A DNA stretch of 64,000 nt, taken from contig NC_013511.1 of the NCBI RefSeq assembly GCF_000085865.1, forward strand, positions 356,516 to 420,515, written 5' to 3'. Positions 11,301 to 23,359 of the stretch are shown piece by piece (position 1 is the stretch's first letter; every line of letters starts with the position of its first letter). This stretch comes from Metamycoplasma hominis ATCC 23114. Its GTDB lineage: Bacteria > Bacillota_I > Bacilli_A > Mycoplasmatales > Metamycoplasmataceae. The translations under genes and the position numbers were made by a program. The notes under the pieces were generated by a model. The model saw only the letters and a list, made by a program, of their open reading frames with translations. It made no database searches and was not told the origin of the DNA.

Positions 11301-12461
11301 AGCATCTTCAATAGTTTTTGTTTTTGATTCAATGTCTTTAATTAAATCATTACCAGAAAGATTTGTGTTGTTAAAGATGCCAGTTTCTTGTTGTTTATCA
11401 ACATCTTTAGCTTCATTTGATTTAATTAAATCATCTAATTGTTGCTTCTTTGAATTAAAGTCTTGTTTAGCTTTTTCTTTGGCTGCATCAATTAATTTTT
11501 GTAAATCTTGTGTGGCTTTTTTAATTTCAGTTGTTGCATCAACAATTTGATCGGTTGTTGATGAAGCATCTACATTGTTGTTTTGCAATGATTGATTTGC
11601 TTTAGAAGTGTCGACTTTTTGGCCATCTTGTGAATCAATTAAATCTTGTAATTTCTTTTTAGCATCATTAAAATCATTAAGAAGACTGTCTTTTTTATCA
11701 TTAATTTTCTTAGTCAATGATTTAATAGCATCTTCAATAGTTTTTGTTTTTGATTCAATGTCTTTAATTAAATCATTACCAGAAAGATTTGTGTTGTTAA
11801 AGATGCCAGTTTCTTGTTGTTTATCAACATCTTTGGCTTCATTTGATTTAATTAAATCATCTAATTGTTGCTTCTTTGAATTAAAGTCTTGTTTAGCTTT
11901 TTCTTTGGCTGCATCAATTAATTTTTGTAAATCTTGTGTGGCTTTTTTAATTTCAGTTGTTGCATCAACAATTTGATCGGTCGTTGATGAAGCATCTACA
12001 TTGTTGTTTTGCAATGATTGATTTGCTTTAGAAGTGTCGACTTTTTGTGCGTCTTGTGAATCAATTAAATCTTGTAATTTCTTTTTAGCATCATTAAAAT
12101 CATTAAGAAGACTGTCTTTTTTATCATTAATTTTCTTAGTCAATGATTCAATAGCATCTTCAATAGTTTTTGTTTTTGATTCAATGTCTTTAATTAAATC
12201 TTTATCAGTAAGATTTGTATTGTTAAGGATGTCTGTTTCTGCCTGTTTATCAACATCTTTGGCTTCATTTGATTTAATTAAATTATCTAATTTAGATTTT
12301 GATCTATTAAATTTTTCCTTTAATTTGTCAATATTATCTTCTTGTTCATATTGTCTTCTTTTAAATTTACTTTTTAGTGATGTTGCAACTAAGGTTGCCG
12401 TTGTTGCTAGAGCAATAATTAACGAAGTAGAAAGTAAAATTCTTAATTTCGATTTTTTCAT
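8361..12461 (-). CDS. Giant anchored coiled-coil repeat surface protein
   Basis: 1366 residues; the segments 12461-8994 and 8582-8361 join in one frame across TGA-Trp codons (8994-8996 and several below). Residues about 8-29 form one hydrophobic anchor with no lipobox Cys. Residues about 51-1115 are tandem copies of a 142-residue unit made of two halves. Half A contains LIKSNEAKDVDKQ and KTKTIEDAIESLTKKINDKK. Half B contains DSQDGQKVDTSKANQSLQNN and DLQKLIDAAKEKAKQDFNSK. There are eight A and seven B halves, in heptad-like helical sequence. A unique, Trp-containing domain of about 250 residues ends the protein. The design recalls the Lmp surface proteins of M. hominis; that link is an inference. 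Surface adhesion or antigen role likely. An 18-base T tract lies upstream. Confidence 0.9.
9117..12311 (-). repeat. About 7.5 tandem 426-435 bp coding repeats
   Basis: Unit boundaries recur every 426 bases. Two units are 435 bases because of an in-frame 9-base NQK insertion (near 10405 and 10835). Adjacent units are nearly identical over hundreds of bases. All period lengths are multiples of three, so gain or loss of units by recombination would keep the frame. Confidence 0.95.
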
Positions 12462-12716
12462 ATATCCCCTTTTTTATTTTTCCCTTATTTTTTATATAAA
12501 AACTTATAAACAATTATTAAATTCTTATATTGTGATAATTTTCAAACAAGACTTCGAAAAAAAAAAAAAAAAAACGCTTTTCGTTCTATTACAATTTTTT
12601 TATGCACCTTTTAGTTTATTTTAATTGCTTTCTGTTAAAACATGCTTAAAATAAACTAAAAAATCAAACTCATATTTTTTAGTTGAGTTTGATTTTTATT
12701 TGTTTTGGATACGTTA
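12462..12716 (-). promoter_or_regulatory. Upstream region of the giant repeat gene with an A/T18 homopolymer
   Basis: 18 A residues at 12557-12574 (T on the coding strand) sit about 96 bases before the ATG. Downstream on the minus strand come TTGTTTGAAA and TATAAG, a plausible -35/-10 pair. AAAAAAGGGGAT precedes the ATG as ribosome-binding site. An inverted repeat (12611-12623 with 12647-12659) and the ATPase operon terminator occupy the rest. Confidence 0.5.
12658..12701 (-). terminator. Terminator of the MIP-MIB-ATPase gene array
   Basis: AAAAATCAAACTC and its complement form a 13-base stem just after the beta-like subunit stop, with a T-run on the minus strand. Confidence 0.8.
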
Positions 12717-14074
<1,358 letters not shown>

Positions 14075-14075
<1 letters not shown>

Positions 14076-15613
14076 TATTTATCACCTAAAACCTTCGCTG
14101 CCTTATCTAATTGTTCTTCAGGTATTGGCACAAAATTATGTTCCAATTCAATATCTCAATTTAAATTTAAATAGTCTGAATATGATTTCAAGACAAATGC
14201 AAAATAATTTTTCATAATATTATCATCGTAGTCTAAATTATCTAAAATTGTTTCAAATGCTTTTATGCAATCATTGTAATTATTTATTAAATAATCTAGT
14301 AACATAAATGCTTTTTGTTCATCTTTTATTCCTTGCAAAATACCTCAAGAAATTAATTTTGTTGTTAGCACTACAAAACGATATGAGTAAAGTGAAAAAC
14401 CCTTTTGCAAGAACATTTTGTCAATTAATTTTCCTTTGTGAAGCAAAATAGAAGTTTCTTTATTAAGCTCGTAATCTAACATTGCCAATTTTAAATGTCT
14501 CTTGTAACTTCTAAAAATTTTATTAATTTCACCCGCTATTTTGGTCATCATTCTTGATTGAACACTTGAACCTGTTCTAGAAACAGACAAATCAATGTTT
14601 ATAGCAGGTAATTTCCCTGAAGCAAATAAGTCAGAAGAAGTTACAATTTGACCATCAGTTATTGAAATTATATTAGATGAAATTAAACTAGTTATATCAC
14701 CATCAACTGTTTGCAAAATTGGAAGTGCAGTAATTGTTTTTCTATTAACAAAAGATCCAGCTCTTTCAAGCAATGATGAGTGGGCAAAAAAGATGTCGCT
14801 AGGCATTGCTTCTTTTCCGACTGACTTGTTGGTTAATAGGGCAATTTCTCTAATAATATTAGCGTGTTTAGTTAAATCATCAAATACTATTAAAACATCA
14901 TTGTCATATGAAAGATTTTCTGCATGGGCCATTCCAATGTAAGGCGCTAGATATTGTTCATAAACGTTTTGAGGTGCATCAATAATCATAGTGTTTTTCA
15001 ATGCATCGTATTTTTTTAATGTTTCATAAATATTAGTTAATGATTCACGCTTTTGGCCAATTGCAACATAGATACATTTTGTGCCATTTTTTGCTTGATT
15101 TATAATTGCATTTAATGCCATATGAGTTTTTCCTGTTTGCCTATCGCCAATAATTAATTCACGTTGGCCTTTTCCAATTGGAATTAATAAATCTATTGCA
15201 ATAATTCCGGTATAAAGTTGCTCATTTAATGTTTTAACTGTCATCAAATTATGAGCTAGGCCAAATATTGGATGATGATTGCTTAACATTGAATTATTTG
15301 GTCTCTTTTTTTCATCAGTTGGTCAAATAATGCCACCGTTAATATCAATAATTTTGCCCAAATAATCAAGACTAGTATTTATATTTTGGGATTCATTTAA
15401 TTCAATTAATTCACTATTTATATCTAAAGATACGTGTTCGCTATTAATCAACATAAATGCCTTATTAGTTGTAGCGGAAATAACTATGAATTTAACATTT
15501 GGGTTACTTGCTAAATAAAATTGTTGATTTTGACGGTAGTTGTATTCACCCTCAATTGTTGCTATGCAATTGAATATTGATTTAATACGAGGATTTTTAG
15601 TTGTGTTGTTCAT
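14075..15613 (-). CDS. F1-like ATPase alpha-type (non-catalytic) subunit
   Basis: 512 residues, continuous through TGA-Trp codons at 14345 and 14156. The P-loop GDRQTGKTHMA has the alpha-subunit form. DVLIVFDDLTKHA is the Walker B region, and LPAINIDLSVSRTGSSVQ matches the alpha signature with its conserved Arg. The RBS AGAAGGAG sits before the ATG. In F1 the alpha subunits alternate with beta around the gamma shaft. Order in the operon is 685-residue protein, alpha, beta. Confidence 0.9.
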
Positions 15614-15628
15614 GTGTTCTCCTTCTAA

Positions 15629-17686
15629 CTATATAAATAATAGCCCTCCAATTATTAATATTAGTAATGCGATCGCTAGTATTACACTATTGATAATAAT
15701 TACCTTTTTCTTTAATTTTAAGTTTTTTAACAATGCAAAAATTATTATGTTTGTAATTATTATGATTAAAGAAATAACTATAAAAGAAGTCCCTAGTTTT
15801 TTAATAATCTTCTTTTGTTCAAGATAATTTTTATTTAAAACATTGACTGCTTCTAAATAAGCTTTATTGAAATTTTCTTTTTCTTCTTTATTAGCTTTTA
15901 TTGAAATATTACTTGCTAAATTTGATAATAAGTCAAAATTATGTTTTATACCAGACAATAGTTCAAGGTAATCAGAATATCATTTTTCTTGGTTGAAATC
16001 TCTTTGGCTAATTAAAGCGGTAAATTTGTAGTTTAATTGTTTATTTAATAAGAATAATTCTCTTAAAACATTCTCATTGCCTTTGATTTCTGCTAAATTT
16101 GTTTTAATGAATTTTTCATTGAATTTAAGCGCTTCACTAAATTGCAATTGTACAAGATTATATGCCTTTGCTATTGTAGTTCAAAAGTATATATTATTTA
16201 CTACTAGACTATTTAAATAAGAAAAAAATGTATAACGAATTGTTTTACTAAACTCTTCAAGTTGTTTTTTTGTATTTGTTTTATCTCCTTGCAATTTAAC
16301 TCAATATTTTTGCAATATTTTATTGCTAATTGCACTATATGAATCTTTATCAGCCTTAAATGACATTTGTAACGCCGAGTCAATCATTGCAAGCAATGCT
16401 TTTCTTAAATATCCATTTCTTAGCTTATTGTAATCTAACTTTTCATCTAAGCCTAAACCTTTGTATAATGGCTTAAATATTTCTGAAATTGATTTTATTT
16501 CAGTTTCTTTTAACAGATTAAAATATTTGTCTTGTGACGGAGTATATTTTTCAATTAAATATGTTCTTTCTAACTTAGGATTTATATTATCTGAAATATG
16601 TACTTTTAAATTAATAATATCATTGCCACTAATATCAAATGAAAAAACAGAATATTTATAGCGAGTGTTTATCGGGTTATTGAAATAAAATAATTCTTGA
16701 CGTTTGCTTGCATCTAATGAATCAAATTGGCTTTTAATTTGACTTAATGAAGAAGGCAAATTGTTGCTTGATATAAACGGAACCAAAAGGGGCAATGATT
16801 GAATTAAATTTTTTTCTTGTTCTTTTGTTAAGTGGCTTGTTTTATCACCATCAACCAATGGTTTTAAATCGGGCAAAGAATCAGGATTTTTTTCTTCTTT
16901 TTGTTCAGCTTCGTTTGTTTCTTGATTTTGTTTTAAATCAAACTTTGTAATTCTTACTTTAAACTTTGAAATAAAATATTCATCTCAACTTTTAAAGCCT
17001 TTTGGCAAGGTGGTAGAAAATACTCCATTTTTATCCCTAATTAGTTCAACATCTTTGTCAATATTTAAAACATCTTTTTCATTAAAAAATAACTTATTGA
17101 CTTCTTTTAAGAAATCAGATTTATATTTCTTTAAAAATTGAGAATACTTATCTTTTTTAACAGTATTTAATTGATCTTTAGCAACTTCTTTAACACTTCC
17201 TTTTGGCAAAATTGCTTTTTTATAATCTAATGGATCGGATTTACCAGTTTTTATTGATTTAAATAAATCGCCTTCGTAATCAATATCTTGCAAATCATGG
17301 TTTTTTTCTTTTCCTAATATTAGGGGAGTATTTAAATAAATTCCATACTTATTAGGATTTTTTTGAATCTCTTCTTTATTTTTTGTTAGAAATGTTTCTA
17401 AATTTTTTAAATAAATTAATTGTTGAATTTTTAATTTAAATTCTAATTCTTTATTTTCTAGCAACCTTTGTTGTTGAACTTGCAAATAATTGATTATTGC
17501 TTTTAAACCATCTTCTATTGTTGAAGCAATTGTTTTTTTAGCTTCACTTTCAAATTCACCAAAATTTGGATCTAACTCAGGTTTTTTATTATTTGGATCA
17601 TTGTTTGGCGCTGCCGAAACTACTATTGGAGATAATAAAGGAACTGTTGCAAATGATGATAATAATAAGATTTTCTTTTTATTCAT
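15629..17686 (-). CDS. Secreted, membrane-anchored component of the F1-like/X0 cluster
   Basis: 685 residues in one frame across several TGA-Trp codons. The N-terminus looks like a signal peptide (hydrophobic 5-25, then PIVVSAAPNND). A long hydrophilic region (about 30-625) follows, and two close membrane segments lie at the very end (about 630-680, FIVISLIIIITNIIIFALL and IINSVILAIALLILIIGG). It would be mostly extracellular and tethered by its C-terminus. I chose the ATG at 17686 because AGGAT precedes it; the alternative is an upstream TTG at 17707. It overlaps the epsilon-like gene by 8 bases. No family is visible beyond its position in the cluster. It may connect ATPase action to an outside partner such as MIB (inference). 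Confidence 0.8.
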
Positions 17687-18146
17687 TGTTAATCCTATCT
17701 TTTTCAATTAAATTTAATTCTTGTCTCAAAGATAACAAGTAATATTTTTCTTCAAGAACTTCTAATTTTAAAAATTCTTCTAACTTTAAGCCTAATTGTT
17801 GTTTAGCCTTTCAAAATTTAATTTCGTCTGAAAGTTCAGCTATTGCTTTAACTAAATTGACTTTATTGAGCGATTTTATATAAAAATGAGGTTGGGTTAA
17901 TGTTGAAATTGTAGCTATATTATTATTTACAACAATATTTGAGTTTTTTAAAAAAACAAAGAAGGTTTCGTTTTGTTTTGAAATATCAATAATTTTTAGT
18001 AAAAGGTTTTCATAAGAAGCAATTGATGTATTTGCTATTTGTTCTCATGTATTTTCTTCATTGACATTAATATAAACTAAGCCTTTTTCAATATTTAGCT
18101 TCTTATTTTCTAAAAAAAGTAATTCAATTTTATATAAATTATTCAT
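17679..18146 (-). CDS. Epsilon-like subunit of the F1-like ATPase
   Basis: 155 residues, absent as a long frame unless TGA is Trp. Coupled on both sides by ATGAATAA overlaps of 8 bases. The region FFVFLKNSNIVVNNNIATIS at about 65-85 resembles the F1 epsilon segment (GGFxEVxxNxVTIL). A charged helical stretch follows, as in the epsilon C-terminal domain. The assignment is an inference from this weak pattern plus gene order; a structure-based comparison would settle it. It would sit on the gamma shaft and might control hydrolysis. Confidence 0.6.
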
Positions 18147-19035
18147 AAATATCACCTTCATCAGGGTCTTTTTTAGTCAATAAATTTAGTTCCTCAATTT
18201 GTAATTCACTTTTTGCTCTTGATATTTGCTTTTTAAGTTTAAGAATACTTTCGTCTAAATCTTTTAAAATTGTATTAGTTGAAACTAAACCTATTTTTGC
18301 TTTATAAAATGCAGATTCAGATATTAACATATTTATAGTGTTTAATAAATAACAATTAATTTGAGAATTAATAAAATCATTAATATTAGGATATATTTTT
18401 GCTTTTTTAAAATCTATGTCATATAAATTATTATTGCTTTCATTTAAAGGAAATTTTTCAAACGAGAATTTAGACATTGGCAAAATTGTAAAATATTGAT
18501 TAAAATTTTTATTGGAGTTAACTACGAAATTGACTTCTTCGTAATTTTCATATTCATACAAGATCATTACTATTTTGGTTAATTTTTCTGCCAAATTTTC
18601 AATATTTGAATTTCCATAAGATTGCAATACTTGTAGGTTATTATCTTGACCAAATTTAATTGCATTTTTGCCAATTAAAATGAACTCATTATTAGATTTT
18701 TTTATATTACTTAGAATAGTTTTTTCATATCTCGAATACGAGTCGGTGCTATATTTTTGTTCTTCTGTTAAATAAATTCACAATATGTTTCTATTTATTT
18801 TTCTAAATAAATTAAACCTATGGTGACTTTCTCTCCTCAACATATCATTCTTAATATTGTAGATTTCTTTTAAATGCAAAATTATTTGCCTTGATACCAA
18901 TGCATTTTTATTAAAAAAGCTTAATCTTTGGTTAAGTTTCATAATATTTATTAAATAAATATTTTTTTCATTATTTACTTTTAATGAAATATTGTTTAAA
19001 CTTTTGCGTTTATTCTCTAAATCTTTTAGTTGCAT
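18139..19035 (-). CDS. Gamma-like central shaft subunit of the F1-like ATPase
   Basis: 298 residues, joined across a TGA-Trp at 18778. Start ATG at 19035 after AAAGGA. Long N- and C-terminal helices flank an alpha/beta middle, as in F1 gamma. The C-terminal part, ISESAFYKAKIGLVSTNTIL and then about 25 residues ending SELQIEEL, follows the gamma C-terminal pattern (SExxxRxxAMxxATxN, then RQxxITxEL). Middle segment LAEKLTKIVMILYEYENYEE fits the central domain. Assignment by pattern and operon position, so moderately sure. It would rotate inside the alpha/beta ring. Confidence 0.65.
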
Positions 19036-19036
19036 G

Positions 19037-19540
19037 TTATTGTTCCTTTGTAACAACTGCTACTACTTTTTCACTAAATAATAAAACTAAATCATTTTTT
19101 AATTCTGAATGAAATAAAATTACATGTGGAAATATCTTAATTGATTTTTTAAGGGCCAAAAGTTTTTTTATTTCAGCATTATATGAATTCAAAAATTCTT
19201 GGTATTTTATATCGCTAGAAGTGGTTAAATCAATTGCGTTATTGGCAGAATAATTTTTTGTTGTAATTATAGGTACTAATACCTCTTGTGAGAATTTCAA
19301 ATTCAAATTAAAAGTAATGTTAAAATCCTTTAGTAAAATGTCATATTTATTTTTAAAAGCCAAATCAATTTTGCTTATAAAATCTAAATAAATAGGAGAA
19401 TTAAATCCTAGGTTGTTGTTAAATAATACTGTTGATATCATTTCATCAAAAGTAATTAAATCTTGTGAGGACTCGTGTTCTTTATATTCTTTAAATACAT
19501 CAAAATAACTCAATAATGGGTTATTGTCTTTCTTTTTCAT
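19037..19540 (-). CDS. Small soluble component of the F1-like/X0 cluster
   Basis: 167 residues, no membrane segment and no signal peptide. It starts inside the 3' end of the membrane gene (20-base overlap); the ATG at 19540 is better spaced from AAGGAG than the ATG at 19546. It stops one base before the gamma-like ATG, so it is coupled on both sides. It could be a peripheral-stalk or adaptor subunit; nothing in the sequence decides. No recognised motif. Confidence 0.75.
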   Translation of the reverse strand: MKKKDNNPLLSYFDVFKEYKEHESSQDLITFDEMISTVLFNNNLGFNSPIYLDFISKIDLAFKNKYDILLKDFNITFNLNLKFSQEVLVPIITTKNYSANNAIDLTTSSDIKYQEFLNSYNAEIKKLLALKKSIKIFPHVILFHSELKNDLVLLFSEKVVAVVTKEQ

Positions 19541-21002
19541 ATTCATTCTCCTTATTTAATTTTCTTATATAATAAATTGCCAAAATAAATTTAAGCAATA
19601 AAGATAATGCCATAATAAATGCAATGCTAAAGTTTAAAAGTAAAATAATTTGAATAATATTCATTCTACTTTTAATTATTGAAAATAAATAATTTTCATT
19701 GCCATCAGCAGTTAAAATATAATTAAATCCAATAATTGCAAAGATTAAAATTGAAGAGATTATTGCTAGTTTAATTATTATTAATAATAGCAATGAAATA
19801 TTCTTGTTTTGTTTAACAAACACAAATAATATTACTATTTGTGTTGTTGCCGTTACAGCAACGTTGATTAAAGAAACAATGCTATTGGTGTTAAATAATG
19901 TAGTCAATAGCAAACTTAACGCAAGCACTATTTGAACAATTGCTAAATTCAATCACGATCTAAATGAACTTTTCATTTCAAAACGCTTTTGAAACGAAAC
20001 AACCATATATGCAATAAATACTACAATTGCAAAAACGCTTTGAAAAATGTAAATTCATGTTGCTTTTGAAGAACCTATTGAAATGTTTTCATTATTATGC
20101 TTATATGCAAAAATTCTTAGAATTCAAATAAATACAGCCCCAAATAATACTAATAAAAATAGTAATTGATTTTTTAAATAGAATTTATCATATTTTTTAT
20201 TTATCAATAAAGCAAAGAATTTGATATTAGATAATACTATAAAAGTAGTTAAAACTAAAAATGTCAATACAATAATCACAAAATTGCTAGCAGATTTAAT
20301 TGTTAAAATATCTCTAATTGTTTCATAAAATTTATTGCCTACAAACAATATGTCTTTATTAATTCCTAAATTAATTCAAACAAATGATATTGCAACAAAT
20401 AATATTGTTAAGATTCCTTGAAATGTTAAAGAAATTATTAAAATATTTTTATTCTTATAAAGCAATGGATTTGTTTTTCTTTGAATTAAGAAGTTAAATA
20501 TTTCATAGCTAAAATTAATAATATATAAAGCAATCAAAATAAATGATATTGTAAATAATTTGCTTGGAAGAATTTTAAAATAGCTAAAAAATAATGTATA
20601 AGAAGTTAATGAAAGCAATAAATACAAGAAGTAAAATGGAATATATTTTTTAATAGTAACCTTATGTCAATATAAATTAGCAAAGCCTTTTACTAAACTA
20701 TAAAATAAAACAAAGGATAAAATTAAGAATCTATAAATTATTAAAAAGTTTAATTGTTGATTTCTTGGACTTGAAAAGTCAAAAAATGAATTTAGTGAAT
20801 TAGAAAGCAACATTTTATTAGCAAAAAGTGTCTTTTCGCTAAAAATTAATAAAGTTGTAATAAATACAAGACTAATTACAATCAAAAGGTATTTCAACAC
20901 CTTATTGAAAATGTTGTTTTTCTGCTGATTTTTTATTGAATATTCATCATCATAAATCAACTTTTGATTTATATTATTCGAATCGATTTGTTTTTGTTTC
21001 AT
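19521..21002 (-). CDS. Multi-pass membrane protein of the X0 part
   Basis: 493 residues; four open segments join in one frame across TGA-Trp codons. I count about 12 strongly hydrophobic segments separated by short charged loops, with a cytoplasmic-looking charged N-terminus of about 35 residues. No resemblance to F0 a, b or c subunits is apparent: no short two-helix proteolipid with a central acidic residue. It is thus the only polytopic candidate for the membrane part of this ATPase. It starts 16 bases after MIB ends, with AGGAAA as RBS. Confidence 0.85.
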
Positions 21003-21017
21003 CTTGTTATTTTCCTA

Positions 21018-23330
21018 TTAAATAAATTCTCCGTCAGAATCAGAAGAAGAAGAGGTCTTTACACTATATCCCAAACTTTCTAATTGAGATTTTAAAGCTG
21101 AGGCATTATTATCAACAATTATTTCTTTTTTCAATTGTTCTGCAAACATATATAAACGCGAAAGGTTGTCAATTCCTTCTGAATTTAGTAATGAAGTTCC
21201 TGTGATTCTTACTTTTGTTGTTAAATTTCCATTACTAAATAAAATCTTGCTTTTTTGACCAGGTTCGCCTGAAACAATATGTCTATTAAAGCCTGCTTCA
21301 TTTAATTCTTCACCTGATATATTGAATGCTTCACTGTTATTATATAAAGTAAGTCTTCTTATCATTCTTGATTTTGAATTACTTGGTTTTAATTTATCAT
21401 GAAATTCTAATCCCCTCAGAGAACGTATCTTTGGTATTCTAGTAAAATCTAGGCCTTGTGGATAACTATTACCATCTTCTTTATGATCTGGTTCTAAGCC
21501 CGGACCAAATCCACCTTCAAATATTGGTTCATTATTTCTAACTCAATAAACCATTCTCATTCCATCATTAATTCTCTTTAATTTTTCTTGTAAAGTAGAA
21601 GCATTTTCATTGTAATCAACAGGATCAAAGGCCAATGTATCAAATGTTATTCTTGTGGCGATATCAGCGCCTTGTTTATAGTCTCAAGAAACATTGTAAT
21701 CGTTTGAATTTATTCATTCAACTTTTCTTAATGCATTAGGGTTAATTGATCATTTATCCAATAGCGAATTTCCTAAAGTGTAAATTCCTAGTTCCTTTAT
21801 GTGTTTATTTTCTAACGCAATTAAAGAAGAAGTGTTTGAAGAACCTGCTGAGAAAAATAGTTCTAGTAGTTGAATTTCATCAGGAATTGCCTTTAAAATA
21901 TCCATAAATTTTTGGCTAGAGTCAGATTTTCCCATATTTCTAATTCTATAACCAGTAATATTGACCTTTTTAGCCTTTAAATCTTCAATTAATTTTTTAG
22001 TTTTTGCATAACCATCTGGATTATCGGCATCAATATCAACAATATAACCTTCATTGATCTTTCCCTTTCCGTCTTCTTTTTTTTCTCTAGTATATTTATT
22101 GACGGTTATACCATCACCATCATTAATACCATATTTTTGAAATTCTTTAGTTACATTAGTTTTCTTTCAACCAGGATAGTCGCCATTAGCAAGACCATAT
22201 GGGCTTCTATTTTCAATACTATCATATCCAAAAACTCTTCTATTTTTATTGTCGTTTATTATTCTATTTGCAACACCATTATAGCCTTTGGCTGGAGAAT
22301 ATGCATATGAATCTAGCTCACCTTTTTCGTTTACATAGGCGTTATCTTGATCTAATGCAAGGCCTTCAGCTAATTGCTTTTCAGCATTAGAAGTAATCTT
22401 TGTAAATTTAGAGAAATCTAAATGAGAATACAATCAAATATATTTGAAGTGTTTCCTGCCTTCAAATTTAGGCTTCATTTCTGGATATTTTGCCTTGCCT
22501 TCTGCTGTTAAGAAATTAACAACATTTTCTGAATCAAATAATCTTTGGAACTTTAATAATTGGTTTGCGGTGTAACTTAATGAACCACGATCAAATTCTC
22601 TTTTAAGATAATCTTCGGCTTCATCTATTCAATTTGCCCCTCAACTTTTTTCATAATCTTCAAGATCTTTTTTGAAGTATTTTTCATCTCTTTTTAAACG
22701 TTGAGTAGCCGCTTGGGCTGCTGCTTGTTTCAATTCTTCAGTAACCTTAACTTTTTTAATTTTTGGAGCACTATCATTGATGTATGGGTTTAAATTAGTT
22801 AGTTGATTTAAGATATCATATTGATTATATTCACGTTTCTTTTGATCTTCAACTTCGGCTTCAACTTCAACACCGTTTAGAATAATTTTAGTTGTTCTAG
22901 TTGAAGGCTTTGACGAAGGGGTAGTAGGCTTGGGTTCAGGTTTTGGTTTTGGCTCTGGTTTGGGAGCTGGAGGGGTTGGTTGAGGTTGAGGTTTTGGCTC
23001 TGGCTTGGGTTCGGGTTTTGGCTCTGGTTTAGGTTTTGGAGCAGGCGGAACTGGGATTGGTTCAGGTTCTAGTTTAGGGGCTGGAATTGGTTGTGGCTTT
23101 TCTAATTCTTTTAAGTTGTTATCCTTTATTGAAGGCAACGCATTTTTATAATCTAGGTTGCTTTTATTTATAAAATCATTTCCTGTTGCTGAGCTGGTGG
23201 TATTAAAACGAGAATAATTTTGCGAACTTGTACTATAAAATATAGCCCCAGCAATTATTGAAGCTCCTATAATAACACCTGCTGTCATTAAAATTAATTT
23301 GTTTTTTCTTTTCTTTAATAAGTTTTTCAT
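21018..23330 (-). CDS. mib: Mycoplasma immunoglobulin-binding protein (MIB)
   Basis: 770 residues, continuous when TGA is Trp. A single N-terminal membrane anchor (about 12-32, no lipobox Cys) is followed by a Pro/Lys/Glu spacer at about 75-145 (PKPEPKPEPKPEPKPQPQP). The ectodomain then holds an Ig-blocking/Protein M-like region (NILNGVEVEAEVED, later KAKKVNITGYRIRNMG and the leucine-rich ELGIYTLGN and IRSLRGLEF). It has the order expected of the family annotated as putative immunoglobulin-blocking virulence protein. Known MIBs capture antibody Fv regions at the cell surface and pass them to the partner protease. It lies 29 bases after the MIP gene and directly before the ATPase genes. Confidence 0.88.
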
Positions 23331-23359
23331 TTCACCACTTTTTTTAGTTTTATTATTGA

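Noticed and set aside
9117-12311. Regular repeats resembling an array such as CRISPR
   Set aside because: The period is 426 bases, coding on the minus strand, with no short unique spacers and no cas genes in the window.
9184-12624. Series of plus-strand open frames of 72-196 codons rich in Ser/Leu, opposite the giant repeat gene
   Set aside because: They recur at the 426-base repeat period and are the reverse-strand shadow of the coiled-coil coding sequence. No ribosome-binding sites were found, and their composition follows from the minus-strand codons.
22900-23090. Pro/Lys/Glu repeats in MIB as an unstable microsatellite
   Set aside because: Codons vary between copies, so it is not a perfect DNA repeat. 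It looks like a stable protein spacer.
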